This document shows, in pieces, positions 31,330 to 44,617 of a DNA stretch of 64,000 nt. The notes under the pieces were generated by a model that had not been told where the DNA came from, made no database searches, and was given only the letters and a program-made list of their open reading frames with translations. Location: contig QXCR01000150.1 of NCBI GenBank assembly GCA_004380135.1, forward strand, positions 1-64,000, in the 5' to 3' direction. Positions within the stretch are counted from its first letter, which is position 1; each line of letters begins with the position of its first letter. This DNA comes from Stemphylium vesicarium. Taxonomy: Eukaryota > Ascomycota > Dothideomycetes > Pleosporales > Pleosporaceae. Both the position numbers and the translations under genes were made by a program.

Positions 31330-34300
31330 CTAAAGCATACTCCTCCTCTTCGCCAACTTCTGATACGCCCTCGACGTCCTTGACAGCCCATCCTCCATCT
31401 CAAATTCCGGGGACTCCATACTACCCGGCCTGGCCGTAGCCTGCATAGAAGAGCGTCTCAAACTCTCAGCACCGCTCCCGGATCTCATCCTCGAACTGGC
31501 CACCCGCTGCCGTCGGATACCCAACCCGCGCTTGAGCTTCTCCGTCACCTCTGCAACCACGCCACCAGCGCCCTTGACAACCCTCGGCGCAGCATCATGA
31601 ACCCGGCCGTCATCATGTGAACCATGTGCGTGCGCATGTCCATGGCCGGCGAGGAGATGCGTTTTCTCGCCCGGCTCCATGTACAAATGGCTTCCTTCAT
31701 GATTAACAAACCAATTCACCATGTACTGTTTCCCCTGGGGGCCGCCGCCACAGGAACCCGCGAGGACGTGCGAAGGCGGCGAGTTAACAGCGAGGGCGAA
31801 GAGATTAGGGGGTTCAGAAAAGTCCGTCACGAGACCGCGGTGCAGGACAAAGTAGATGAGGACGAAGATGTTCATTGCGAAGACGAGGACGAGGATGATG
31901 ATCCATGCGCGAGAGGCGCCTGGCATGCCGCCCGAGGCGTACTGTTGCGCTTTGAGGGATGCCTTGAAGTATTGGGTTTGGTATTCGTCGAGGGCGGGAT
32001 GGGTGTAGTTCTGAGATTTCGCGAGTTAGTCAAAGCAACGGGTATGATGGGGGAGGAGTACACGCACCCAAAACGTTACAAATGGCGTGTCGACCATGCT
32101 CAACAGTAACGTACTCCCCGACAGCACCGCCAATGCCTCCGCGATACTAGGCAACGCTTTACTCAAATCTGCCTTCAGATTCGCCGGATCAGGGATCTCG
32201 GGCAGGATAATAAGCTGCGTCAGCAACCTCGACGTACTCGCATTCGCGTCCATGAGCCCCGTACCAAGCGACAGGCTGTTTGCCCAATCAGTGCCTATAT
32301 CGCGCCAGTTGGCCACGCCTTGTTCGTTTTTGCTGGGCTCCTCGCCCGTCTCGACAAACGACATTTTATCCTTTGGGTCGCAGAGCGCTTCCATGGTGCC
32401 GCCGGAGCCGGTGACGTTGTGACGCGTGCTGCAACCAGTGATGACGGAGACTTGAATTTTGCAGAGGGAGTAGACGCCCGTGCCGTCTCCGGCGATGTCA
32501 GCAGGGCCGCCTTGGCCGAGGAGATAGATGGCGGGCCTTCCCCACTGGCTGCTGGTATGGTTCGTTACCGTGTTAAACGGTATAGGCATTTTGCCAAACA
32601 CGGGTGGCCAGTTAAGTGTGGTGGTGTTGTCGTTGCCGTTCCAGCCGAAGATTTCGTCTACTACAGTTGTGTTCTGCGTAGTCGCATGGGCTCTGATGGC
32701 GCTGGATGGAGCGAGCCAGGAGGTTAGGTCCTTTTCGGCATTGGGCCATGTGTTGTACACAATGGGCGCCAGCTCTTTCTCATTCATGTTGGCGCATAAC
32801 ACGTTTACAATGGGCGAGGGGACAGACGCGCGTAGCGAATACGTTCCCTCGGAATTCAGCTCTTCAGGCTGAAGGATCCCATTTCTTTGATCACGGGCAG
32901 CCGCAAAGATCCCCGAGTGCGGCATCGCCATCGTGATGTTGTTAATCACTCTGCCATACTTTTTGGATACCTCGGTGGTATTGACAACATTGATCCACTG
33001 CCCCAAAACCGTAGTGTTCTCGTGGAGGAGCCCAATCCCCTGTGGCCGAAGATTTAGTTCCGATTTACCGTCTCCGTTCCGGGCGGAGAGATCCCAGGAT
33101 TTTAGGAAGAATTGAAAGTTGTGGTATCCTTGACCGGCGTGCTGCAGCTGGACACACGTCCCGCCTTTTTCCTCGTCATACCGAATCGGCGACTCGCACA
33201 TATCTTTGATGTAATTGATGTTCGCAAAGTCGCTCTTGACGCGACCAGCCAGCACCAAGCCATTGTCCCAATTCCCTTCTCTTAACATGGGCTGAACCAT
33301 CGCAGCTGCAGCAGAAGAGTACAGGGTCGCCAAGACGGTACTAAGCAAGCTCAAGATGCCCAGAAAAGACAGTCCAGCATACTTGGCAGCCTCGGGGTGT
33401 GTGAGCAGAGTCCCAGGTTGAACGACCCATCTACAACAGGAGTCAGTTTACATCTCACGAGTATTTCGTACATTTGACACTAACCTCCACATACTTAGCT
33501 CTGACAGCGTGACACCGCGGCCATGTTCTTTCATGAAAGCCCTTCTACTAAGTACCTGTCCAAGAAAGGCGACAAAAGCGGTAACAAAGGACAACTCTAT
33601 GACCTTAGCCATGACTGTTGTGATCAAGATAGCATCAGCAGGCGTGATAGGGCCGTGGCTGGTAATGCGACGACCATAGTGAGGTCCGCGAATTGCGAGC
33701 GCCAGAAAGATACCCGAGAAGATGCAGGAGAATATGCAAATGACGAATATAGACATGTTGAGCCAAGTAAACTTTGGATGGTAGAAATCTTTCGTAGTCG
33801 GACATTCGTGTATCGGGCGGAAATCGTTCTCATAGGCAGATTTGATTGATGGAGCAGCGCCACCATTTGCCCGCAGCCCTTCTGTATCCGAGACGTGTAT
33901 GTAGTTTTCGAAATCGTTTACGCTTGTGTTGCTCTGTTTTGCATTCTTCAAGATGCCATGCCGAAACTCCTCGTATGATCCGATATCTGGACTCGCTCTG
34001 CCGACCTCGGGACTGAACCGGTCTCGCCTTAGGTCTGGTGTAGATTCTGTCGAGCTCTTCGGAAAATTTCCAAAGTACTGATCGCCTGGAGTGGCAGGCG
34101 AAAAGGTGCCAGGGCTCTTCGTCGGCGGACTCTTGGGACCAGGTCCAACGGCTCTACGGGGAATAGGCTGTATGCTAACACGCCGCGCTGTCTGCGGTGC
34201 TGCACTAGACGCTGCTATTCCCAACCCGCTGTCTTTCCCTCCCTGGAAGTTGTCTGCAGTCTCCTCCTCATCTTCCTCTTGTACAATGCTCGGGGTGTTT

Positions 34301-34479
34301 CGGCCGACAGCAGTTGTGTCGCTCTGATATCGTACGTAGTTGGGTCGCGCGGACGGCGGGCTAGCAAGCCCAAGGGAGTGGGAGTTGTTGGAGAAGCCGA
34401 GCGAAGGCAGTGCGGGCGTGTTGTCGGAGCTCTCAGAAAGGTCCGAGGACTCTTGAATGAGTGGTCGACGATCAGCCAT
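31330..34479 (-). CDS. Conserved multi-pass membrane protein of unknown function
   Basis: Exons 33485-34479, 32068-33430 and 31330-32010 give 1012 residues; the 54- and 57-bp introns have good signals and keep the frame (MWR-WVVQPGTLLTHPEAAK and VTFW-NYTHPALDEY). The N-terminal 220 residues are Ser/Pro-rich and disordered. Two membrane segments follow (FVICIFSCIFSGIFLALAI and KVIELSFVTAFVAFLGQVL), then a third (FLGILSLLSTVLATLYSSAA). A loop of about 450 residues with many N-x-S/T sites and cysteines comes next, probably lumenal or extracellular, then a last segment (WIIILVLVFAMNIFVLIYFV) and a basic, His-containing tail. I know this as a fungal family without assigned function. The sequon-rich loop suggests a surface or secretory-pathway protein. 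Confidence 0.8.
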
Positions 34480-35503
34480 TGTGCCTGGAAAATCTCACGC
34501 CTCCGTACTGTTGCCAGTGTTTCAGCCTACTCTTGCTTTGGCCGGCTCCCTGCGCGTATTGGCGGATGGCTGCGTCGGGTCGCGGTTGGGGTGGTTCTGT
34601 ACAACTAGGGGCTGTACGTGCATGTGCGGCTCAACGATTGCGGGACGAGAAGGATTCACAACCACGGCTGAAGAAAACGGGCTGCCTCAAAGAAGACGAC
34701 CGACATTGCAAAGATGACTTGAACACGTCCTGAAAAGTCAGGCTGACGGGGAGTACAGCAACCCTCTTACCCGTTGCGCGTCTTGTGCTCCTTCAGCTGG
34801 CGCTCGGCGGCTGCAAGCTGCTTCGCTTGTGGCGTGTGAGATTCGGCCCCCAACCTTCTTCCAGACCGGTCTGCTGTGCCTCTCACGGTGCATAGGTACT
34901 CTGTCTAACTGGCTGGAGAGGCGCAGTCGTCAATCATTGCTACTTGCGCTCTGTGAACATGTCTACGCTCGTTCGGTGGGCTTGTCAGCGCCGGCCCCTC
35001 ATTCTGGAGTTTGCTGGGTGCACCGGGCAGGAGAGCAAACAAACAACCAGTGCCATTCTGTTGCGTTAGGCGAGACCGGGGTGGCCTCGTGGATTTTGAT
35101 CCTTGCTGACAGTGATGGGGTGCGGCGGAGTCGTACAGGTGAGGTGTTGGTGTTCGGTGTGAGCCCCTCTTTGCGAACTTGACGTTGGGAGCTAGGCGGG
35201 ACCTTGCGGAGAACGAGCGTCGAGACTACAGGAGTACCTGTCTGTTTTTTAAACACGACGACCATACAACAACACCAAGAACTGGACAGCGCGCAGGGTA
35301 GAAATCTATACCGGCTTGACGTAGGGAGCCTAAATCATAGTTCCACTGATTCTGTAAGGCTGAATACATGGAACGGACTCTGATCAAGCAGGGGCGCATC
35401 AATCACAACAGCCATTCATGTGTCATACAAGTGCCAGGTACACAATCCCCTCGCAAGCATTCCGCAAATCTCACGTGACATCTCCCTTCATCTCCATCAA
35501 CTC
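34480..35503. other. Intergenic region
   Basis: About 1 kb covers the promoter of the membrane-protein gene and the 3' flank of the mannanase gene. No gene or RNA seen. Confidence 0.5.
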
Positions 35504-36693
35504 TCATCCAATAGCCTGAACATGCCTCTCAACCAAGCATTTCCAATCCTCACTCCCATAATAAACCGTATGCCCATCATCATGCGTCGCCTGTCCCGTA
35601 CTCGCCACCGTATCGCCAAGCTGCCAGAACAAATCCCCAGCCATACCCGCATCCTTCAGACCCAAACTCGTCTTCTGCCAGCCGCCCTCAACTGGACAAT
35701 GGTCCGCCTTCTTAGGCACACCGTATTCCTCAAAAAGGCAGGGCTTGTTGAGCCGCTTGCAGATCGCGGCATGTGCCTTGATCCAACTGTCGCCGAAGGC
35801 GTTGCTCACGCCCCAGCTGTCCGGGTAGAGGTGGAATGTTCCGAAATCTATGTTTGGCAGGGCTAGTTGGGGAGCGGAGGGGTTAGTATAAGAGGTGTGG
35901 AGATGTGGTGGAAAAGGTACGTCTTACCTAGGTTGGCAGCCCAGTCTATGCCTTCGGTGTACTGGTACGGGTAAGAGCCGTCTCCGCCCTCGAGGCCGAA
36001 ACCTTCGTCGCCAATGGTAACCATATGGTCTGAGTCTAGCGAGCGGATGTAGTCGCTGGTCTTGCGGATCCAGTTGGTCAGCGTCGACGTTGGGCACGAG
36101 TTACAGCGCGGCTCATTGGCGAGTTCCCATGCGAATACCGCGTTGGAGTTGCGGTACCGCGAGATGACTGCTTTGATGTAGGTCTGATACATGGCCTGGC
36201 ATTTGACCGTCGTGTACCATTGTGCGTTGCTGGAAGCCCCACAGGCACTGAAATAGGCAGCCATACCGCCGTAGTCTGTCCAGTTGTTCACAAAGTTGAT
36301 GATGAGTTTTATTCCGTGCTTCTCGGCGGACTTCACCACTGCATCCAGTCGCTGGAGTCCGTTGGCACCTGTGTTTATGGTTGCTGAAGATCCCGAGAAG
36401 GACTGGAAGTATACAGTGCCTGATCCGGGATTACCCTTCACATCGTTGAACCCCCAGATCCTGAGTATCTTCTGGCCAGAGGTAGCTAGGTGGCCCATGA
36501 TTACACCCACATCGTTGTCGTTGGTCATGAAGGGCACCCAGTAGGAATTCGTACCGGCGTAGTACTTGGTGGTGCCATCGATGTTGAACTTTAGGCCATC
36601 GGTCTTCGAGATAGAGGCCCGGGCTGCGAGGTCAGTTGTTGCAGGTAGTGCAGCCACGGCTGCACTTAGTGAAAGAATCGAAACCAATCTCAT
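35504..36693 (-). CDS. Secreted endo-beta-1,4-mannanase, glycoside hydrolase family 5
   Basis: Exon 1 (35928-36693) and exon 2 (35504-35862) join across a 65-bp intron (GTAAGA..ACTAACC..CTAG) to give 374 residues. Residues 1-16 (MRLVSILSLSAAVAAL) are a signal peptide, followed by a short propeptide-like stretch. Family blocks are YYAGTNSYW, ILRIWGFND and AWELANEPRC with the acid/base Glu194, GTFHLYPDSWG, and LFEEYGVPKK with the nucleophile near Glu301. There is no cellulose-binding module. The enzyme should cut the mannan backbone of plant hemicellulose outside the cell. A TATAAAAG box sits about 60 bp upstream of the ATG. Confidence 0.92.
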
Positions 36694-36752
36694 AATTAGG
36701 TATTGGGACTGGCTCTTGGAAGCTGTACAGGGACGTTCTTTCTAAAGAGCGA

Positions 36753-36760
36753 CTTTTATA
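36753..36760 (-). promoter_or_regulatory. TATA box of the mannanase gene
   Basis: TATAAAAG on the minus strand lies about 60 bp before the start codon, a typical spacing for a short leader in a strongly regulated fungal gene. Confidence 0.45.
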
Positions 36761-39700
36761 AGTTATCTCCAAAGCCTCCTTCTCAAGATGCTCAAAGCGG
36801 ACCGGCACGAGACGCTCCGCTCCATATTGGATTATATGGCAATTGTACACAAGACAAGCACTAGTTGTGGGGTAATATAGTAGTCAAGGCGCCATCATAG
36901 TCGTGATTGGCGCATTTAAGACCTTCGGAGGTTTTACAATTACCGCGTTCGGCTCCAAGCCAGCGGACTTGCACACTCCGTAGTGAATGCGGTAGACCAT
37001 GCTCTGGGAACGATGAACACATGAGAAGAATGACGGCGCAAAATGCAAAAGTTTGAGGAATGTGCGGAGCATATGTGGAGGGCAAGTGGTCTAATTTCTC
37101 CGCGGCTAAGAATCCTTGCTATAGATCCGGAACGTATTTCCGCGTACCAGGGTCAAATTGGAGGCGTCGATCTCCATCAACAACAAACAACGAGAAAAAG
37201 GAGGATGAGCAACGAAAAGACGTGAAACGAGAAGGCAAAGTCCGAAGAAGAGCCGGTGGCAATATACCCTGGCAAACTCTAGAATGACCCGATGTTTCTC
37301 TTTGCAGTTTGCGCGACGTGAATAGTGTGCCGAGCTCTCAACGAGCTTCCTGACAGTCCTTTCGAATGACATCAACTAGCCCTGCCGGCCTGAGGTCCAT
37401 GCTCGACATGATGCGTCGAACGCCTCGCGCGTTTTTAGATGCCGAGCCTCACTGAAGTAGGCCTTGGCGACTCATCGTATGCGTAAGAAGCTCTCACATG
37501 CTGATAGGGCGTCTATCGTATTGGAGATGGTTGCTTCAAGACGAGAGCAGAGCACACTTGAGGCTCAAGATCCCTGGTGTCGACTTTGAAGGCGGCGCAG
37601 ATTCGTCACACCTTTCGAATTTGCGTATACTTTGCGCAGGAAGAGGGACCCGGTAAGTAGGTGTTGGGGTCTGAGTAATGTGCCGTTTGGGATTTGGAGC
37701 TGCAATGTCAGTCTTGCAGAAAAAGCACCTTGTCTACGTCGCGATATCTGACTTTCATTTAACCTTCTCCTAGCCTGGTAATAACTGTCGACAAAATCAT
37801 CTGTCGCACGACAAGTTGTTGTTTTTCCCAGCAACAATAAGTATTGGCTGAAACGACGCGTTTTCGCCCGAGATTGCGCTGTGATAGCAATGTGATTGCG
37901 ACAATCAGGAATGATGATCCTTGGCGATTCAGGATGATACTGTCCTGGTAATTATCGTGAGTAAAGGGCGTGCGACTGAATCATGATCCGAACAGGACAT
38001 CATACTGAACGAGCCTGGAACGGCTTGTCGCGATATCAAACCCTTGAACCATCGGCAATAAGAAATCCCAAACGGAAGGTGACGTTGAGAAGAAAAGAAT
38101 GTTCAGCTGATTACCGTGGTTCGCTTTCCCCAGCCATGTCGAGCATAAGGCTGCAGCGACGCACGTGCAGCCAACGTCTGCATGCACCCCAAAACGTGGA
38201 GATGCAGGCGCAGGCGCTGAACCTTTCTTTTTCACATGTTAAGAACTCAGAAGGAAACAGAGAGGCATCCAGAATACTCCAATGTAACACCAATCATTGG
38301 CGTCCAAAAACGGTGAGCCACCTTCTGGTTCAAGCATTTTCGTGTCAGGGAACAAGGATGAAAAGTAGCAAACGGGTGGCCCTGGTCCTTCATCTCCACA
38401 TGAGCGGTCGCGAAAAGGTCTCGAGAAAGACATCAGCCCTGTTATCCTTGTTATGTAGTTGCCTTCCTCAAAACCAGCAAATCCAGTAATCTCACGGGAC
38501 CTGCTGACTGTGTGGCACTTGTAAGGGTCGTCCCGATTCGACACCACTACTGTTGGTCCCAACTCTTAGTCAAGCTCTTCCACCTGATTGTTGGCAGTAT
38601 GACGACATCAATCCTGAAGGACGTGGCGTTGTGCTAGTGCGGGGGTAGTGCGAGCGGCGCAGGGAATTGCTGTATGAGAAAGCCGCCTAAGTGTCAGCAA
38701 GTAAGATCTCGACACTGTGGTCCAGGCGGAGGAGCCGCCGGTGAGGGGATCTGATGTTGGCGGTGAAAGATGGCCGTGGGTTGATCCAATAGTCGGGCAA
38801 ATGTTCGGCGCTCACAATCCTTTCGGCAGGCGCAGGACGGCGCCATTCCAACTCTGAGAACGCACACATGAGATCCCACGCTCGACGATGCAGGGAGCCT
38901 TGATGCCACGGAAATCGCGCAGGTCCTTCGTATGCTGTACCACCCTCATCTTGCTTGTGGGTTGCAGCGCTGACCTGCGTGTAATGGTGCACAAACTCGA
39001 GATCTGAACTAGTGCTGTCGCGTGGCGCCGTCAGAGTACAGCCAGCGTCGAGGCCGATGGCCACGAGTCTTGTATTACCTGTGTTAGTCCCACGCGAGAC
39101 GTGGCGTAGGCGGCGTGCGAAGTAGCCCCAAAGCACACGGCACTTTGCCCCGTGCCAGCCAATGCGCCGCGGCGTTGCCTTCGGTGCTGGCGATGGAAGT
39201 ATGTATGACGACCCAGGCACAGGAAAATGGTGCCAAATGAGGCAAGGAAGTGGATGTCCTAGGATACGTTTCGGAATTAGATTCGAGGACTTGCCATGTA
39301 GAAAATTAGATACAATGCAAAACAACACGTTGTGGTGTACCGTGGCGCCCCAAATTGTTCTCCAGGATGGTCCTGGGACGTGCTGCACGTTGAGGCTCGG
39401 GCCGGTTAGGGCCGGAAATGTGACCTGGGCTTCCAAGTCTGACCCCGGGTCCGCGCACACGGTTGATCGACCAGGTAGCGGCCGAACGCATACAGTATCG
39501 AATTTTCCGCGCTCGGCTGCGGCAGAGGGCGCTCGCTGACAAGGGTAATTGCACCTCCTGGATGGGCTCCGTGTTGGTTGGGCATGACCGTGCGTGACGG
39601 GTTGGTTTGGGCTGTGGGCGTCTCGAAGAGGACGGCGTATACTGTATTTGTGTTACTCGTGATTGTAATGAGCGGCCGCAAATAGAAAAGCAATCGCCTT

Positions 39701-40183
39701 TGAATTTGAAACCACTGAACGGGGTGTTGCCGAATACTACCGAATGTCCGTGCTTGGGCATTCAAGTGGTGGGCGTACGGCATGAAATTCGACAGCGGGA
39801 GCTGATTTGGTGCTGTCCACGGGTTCACCACCAGGGCGATATGACACGAGAAGCAACGTCTCGCATGAGCAGGTGGAAAAGCAATAGGCATGAGAAATTG
39901 CCGTTCTTACCTGAATCTGCTGGCTGCCAATAATATCCAGTTGAACATGACGCACAAGCATTTCAGCCACCGCCGATTCCGACACTCTCTCTGGCCCGAG
40001 CCCTGCGAGCACTGTCACAGTTCCTCACCTCAGCCTCTCCAAAAACAAAATCCCGCCAAGGCTAGGCGGAAGCGGGGGGTGAACCGCGGTGCCCTAAATT
40101 CTCCTGCTCCTCTTGCTTTCCGTGAATCCAGAGTCTTGCTGGCTTGCCTCGAGCGTCGTTGTCCCCAGGCCCGTACCGTCACT
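36761..40183. other. Gene-poor stretch
   Basis: About 3.4 kb with base composition like the coding regions but only overlapping chance frames on both strands. The longest, minus 38687-39460 (257 codons), has no recognisable domain and coexists with long frames in other phases. No repeat or RNA gene was recognised. Confidence 0.4.
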
Positions 40184-40788
40184 ATGAGTATTCGGATAAA
40201 TGCGACGGTCCAGGAGGCCCGGACAGCTGCGAACCACAGCCAGGAGCAATGGGACCGGTTCTATGTAAGTATGCCATGGTCGCAAGGGTGTGCTTGGCTA
40301 ACGAGACTAGTTCATAACGAAAGATGAGGCCAGGCAGCTTGCAGAGGCGCATCCGGACTGGAAAAGATGGATCCTCATCCCCGCCAACGAGAAGGAGCAA
40401 ATGCTTGACAGAATAAATGCTCGACTACGAGCCGAAGGTATCCCGCCCGTCGAGATGATCATTCTCAAGTGGCGCGTGTCGCAACTCCTCCGGGACATCC
40501 AACGGAAGTACGGTATGTGCAATCGCGACTGTCCCTATTAGCGTGGCCTAGCGGGCAGGTGTACCAACGCTCCTCCAATGTCCATTAGCTGACCCAGCCG
40601 ACTGCGTAGAAGCAGGTAGCATGTTACAAGGAATGCCAGGTACGAGTTCAGGGTCAGGATCGGGTTCACCAATACAAGTCCAGACAGCCCAAACGCCTTC
40701 GGACAGCAGCGTTCATTCATCGAGCCCACAGCGAACGGAGTATTCACCTAGCGAGACTCGCCCGTACGATCCAATACGAGATGTTTAG
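40184..40788 (+). CDS. Small three-exon protein of unknown function
   Basis: Exons 40184-40264, 40311-40512 and 40589-40788 splice to 160 residues. The introns are 46 bp (GTAAGT..GCTAACG..CTAG) and 76 bp (GTATGT..TTAG). The product starts MSIRINATVQEARTAANHSQ and continues EQWDRFYFITKDEARQLAEA, DWKRWILIPANEKEQMLDRI and MIILKWRVSQLLRDIQRKY. It is a mostly helical, charged domain of about 95 residues followed by a Ser/Gly/Pro tail. I do not recognise it. The frame is kept across both introns and ends cleanly, so it is likely real although it sits alone in a gene-poor stretch. A lineage-specific gene is the simplest reading. Confidence 0.6.
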
Positions 40789-43700
40789 AGCCTACGAAGC
40801 CCAGAAAGAATCCTGGTTTACAGCGCGCGTTCAAAGGTCCAGAAAGGAACCTCCGACTATTCTTGGTATTCGAGCCTGATACCCAAGGGCACGTGGCCTG
40901 GTGTGGATAAAGCGAGACAGCGAGCCCGCGAGGACGCCTCAAATTGAGACAGACCGTGACGCGGCTTTCCAAAGAAGGCTTCGTGCGACCGTTGCGGAAG
41001 GCTTCCAGAAGACGCAGCAGTCCCAAACGTCAAGCCAAGAGAGGCCAATGATACGGCCGCAGCGTGCGAGGCGGTTACACGGAGCGGGACCGGCGTGCTG
41101 TTGTGTATATTGCTTTGGTACGTAGCCGAGGCGGTGCTAGGGGTTTTCGCTCTCGAACCCAGCTCCTGCATACTTTCAACATCTCTCACTATTTCATGTA
41201 CCTACAATTTCCCTCGCCTTTCAATTCTCCGGAGGTGGCTAGACGGTGGTGATTGGTAGACAGTCTGCAACTGTTCCTTGGCATAGTTGCTTTTCCGTCT
41301 TCGTGCATTGTGCATCTGGTCCAATCGCGAAAGAGTCGGAAATAATCATGGTTCTAGACCCTTGTGTCGTAAATCTTCCGATCCCTGGCTTCGTTTTCTT
41401 TTTCGTGTTGTTTTTTTCCAATTCCGTCACGAGCGCATACTGCTGTAGCAGCGAGCGCTTCGGGTATGGTGTATGAGATCACCCCGGGCATACCTGAGAT
41501 GCCATTACTGACGGCTGACGACTGCTGCATTACGTTGACAGCTCGTGCCAGGTTCGCGAGGCGGAGGCAGTGGACGACGTAGGCGCCGTGCGCGTGGGCG
41601 GCGCGATCTTGTACGACGCAGTTTGAGGTAGCATATCGGACGGCGCGATCTTGTACGACACAGTTTGCGGTAGCATATCGGACGACGCGTCCATTGCGAC
41701 TCGGTTGCCTGCTAAGAGGTTGAGAGGTCTCTGCCGCCTGTTGAGCCGCTCATTACGTTGGTGTCGTCAAAGGGTCGACCACGTTGAGCCAAGGTGCAGC
41801 GCCTGATCGGTAGGCCACCGATGATGTAAGCGGTGGCTTCATCCGTCCGTCCATTGAAAGTCTGAATCCCACGAGAATCGGGAGGATGGTCGCGTAGAGT
41901 GACTGCTATCGGTGTGTGGTCACACAGGATCGAGTAGGGGGCATCGGGTCAGGAGGGAGTGTACCAACATGTGCCTCCGCACGCAGAGCTGAGGATGGAG
42001 ACTCTGTCATACTTTGGCATTCCAAAGGATGGAGCCATTCCGGATGAAATCCTGATGGTGAAGGTGAAGAGTAGAAAAGCTGGTGATGAGAATGTCCGAC
42101 GTGACTTCTCCAAAGTATGGTACCCTAGCAACTAGTACTCCCCCCATCCATGTCATACGGAAGCCACACCCGCGCCCTATCTTTCCAAACTCTTGCACAC
42201 TACACCCTCCTTTACACACTTCACCCCATCAGCCATGGCAATGGAAGATCGATGCGTGCGTGTATTGGCCTGTTACGCGACTTCACTTGGAGTCTTGCCA
42301 TGCACGAGGCGGCACAGTCGCCTGCCCCGACTGCCATCGTACATTGATCGACTTGTTTCCTTGCAGAAATTATGTCTATCTGGGTAATTATCAGTCTTTC
42401 AACCTGGCTTCTTCCGACTTTCAACAAAGCCGCTCTGGCTACGCGTCAACTCGGACGTGCTCTTTGCGGTCCGCCGAAGCTCTCCTTACGCTCTGAAGAA
42501 GTGCTATAGCGAAACAACGCCCTGTCGCGATTCAACGAGACGTATGGGCTCTCGTCAATGTCTCATCTGAACAAGGGGCTCTGTCTTGGGCCCTTTGCTT
42601 TATCAAACCATCACCCCTATCGGCGGGGAGCGGACAGTAGCCACCAGTCAGTCTGCTACGTCCTGATAAGCACTTCCATGTCTGCGCGCCTTCGTTCACG
42701 GTACAGAAGGCAATACCTTGCTGTGCGAGATGGTTGAGCGTCGGATGGATACACCAATAGGATTCTTGCTGAGGGCCGACCAAGCTCTGTGAGGTGTCGT
42801 TGCTCGGGAGCGGCAAATAGGTGCATTAGCGGAAAGTAACTTGACAACAACGTCCCAGTAAGTAGAGACGACAACGCAGGTAACAAACTAATTCGGGCCT
42901 TGTACGTGATATAGCAACGTTACGCGACGCAATTCGCCGTACTGATTTTATACCTCTTCAGGTCGCTTCACGACGGACCGTATGGTGACCCTGCAACGCA
43001 TCGGACCTAGGTCCGCTACACACAAAAGCAGTTCACTACAGGCGCGTACCCACTCTCTGCCCCATTCGAGTCGCGATACCCGCTCCGCTCCGCAAGACAA
43101 CGGCGATGACGATCACACAAAGGTCACTATATTAGCTTTGTGTCCACCGACATTCAGCTGAGGACCCTGGCTGGAACACACAGATGGCTATGTTGCATCC
43201 TGGTAGCATGCCTCAGCTACGGTCACCTCAAAGTGGTATCCGACAGCTTGTCAAGCTTCCGCCGGTGCACTTGAGACGGCTGCTCGCCTACACGCTCAAG
43301 GCCCATATACAACAGCTACGCCTAGACAAGACACAATGCTAGCAATGGGGAACAGCAGTCATTCAGACGTCGCTTAGCTCGTCTCGAAGACAATGCTTGA
43401 GCTTGTCAAGGTCTGGCAAACCACCTCAATGCGACGACAGCCGTCTCCCTCCTCGACGCAGCTCTTAGGAAGAGCGCAAATAACAAGACACAAACCACAG
43501 TTCGTGGTCGATGGCATTGTCACTCTGCAATCAAGAGCGGGACGGGAATCCTCGTCACCCCCACAGAGACATTGCAGTCTACAATCCTACACGCACACAC
43601 TCATCTGCTCCCCACACATCACATAACCATCACCTCATTACTCCACTGAGCCAACACACAGAGAGCGTGCATACAGATGGAAATACCCCATCTACAAGCT

Positions 43701-44617
43701 CATCTCCGCCTGAACGCGGCAAAAGCGCAAGCCAACATTACACACAAGAACCTAAGCTTCCCTAAATCCACACCTTACTTTCCCACTGCAGATTTGGCAC
43801 TTCCATGCCCACGCGTCACAAACAAAACGTGAGGACAAATACTTCACCCTCGGCATGATACGACATGTCCGTAAGCAATCAGAGGATGGTGACTAGATAT
43901 ACACGGCCCAAGCGTCTGAAACACTTGCCGTTGATGGTAGAGAGTTTCGCGTTGAACGTATACGTGTGTTGGCTTGCATCGTTCACTGCTGTGCGCTTTG
44001 TTCCTCTTCTCTGCTTGTATTGTATAAACAGGGCTGATGTGGAACCGACCGCCACGAGAAACGCGCTGGTGAGGTAAGGAAGCACACAGCATAAGTGAAG
44101 TGAAGACATTCCAACCACCACCACCACCACCCGCATAAGAAAACAAGTTCGGGCCAAAAGAGAGAGAAAATACATGAGTCATCATTTGCACATCCCATGT
44201 GTCTTACCAAACCCCTTAACCCCAAGCCCAAGCCCAAGTCCTAAGCCAAAGCCCCAAGCCCACTACAATAACATGTTGCCTTTTGAGTGTATTCACCTAC
44301 CAATGATGGAATGCACATCAGTAAAAGAAGTATATAGTTGAGAGAGAATCTTTTTTCTTATTGTTTTCTTTTTGGTCTTTTTTACAAGTGCTTCATCGTA
44401 GGTGTGGACCTTTTTTCAAGCGTCCTGGTATCATTGATATCATAACCCAGCCAACGTAGCAGCAGCAAGCTATCCAGAGAGCGTTCTCCCCCCGCCTCTT
44501 CCATACCCACATGCACACCCAACCGCCGCGTCTCTACCCACTAATTTCATAATGTTATATCCGCCAACTTTCCCATTTTTCATTTCCTTGTTTTGTCCAC
44601 AAAGCTGCCTCCTCAAC
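40789..44617. other. Gene-poor stretch
   Basis: About 3.8 kb without a supported gene. It contains a 42-bp tandem duplication (41601-41684) and a 14-bp perfect palindrome CGGACCTAGGTCCG (43002-43015). Frames are short. The right end, near 44080-44617, includes simple CCA and CCAAG repeats and the LSM1 3' UTR. Confidence 0.4.
41601..41684. repeat. 42-bp tandem duplication
   Basis: GCGCGATCTTGTACGAC occurs at 41601 and 41643, and the two 42-bp units differ at only two positions, so the duplication is recent. Confidence 0.8.

Noticed and set aside
38687..39460. 257-codon minus-strand open frame
   Set aside because: No domain is recognisable, the composition is irregular, long frames overlap in other phases, and GC-rich sequence easily gives such frames by chance.
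41100..41170. GGGTTCGAGAGC on the minus strand, resembling a tRNA B box
   Set aside because: No T-stem pairing, A box or acceptor stem can be formed around it.
43002..43015. Perfect 14-bp palindrome CGGACCTAGGTCCG
   Set aside because: Short and isolated, with no gene or repeat boundary beside it; it could occur by chance.
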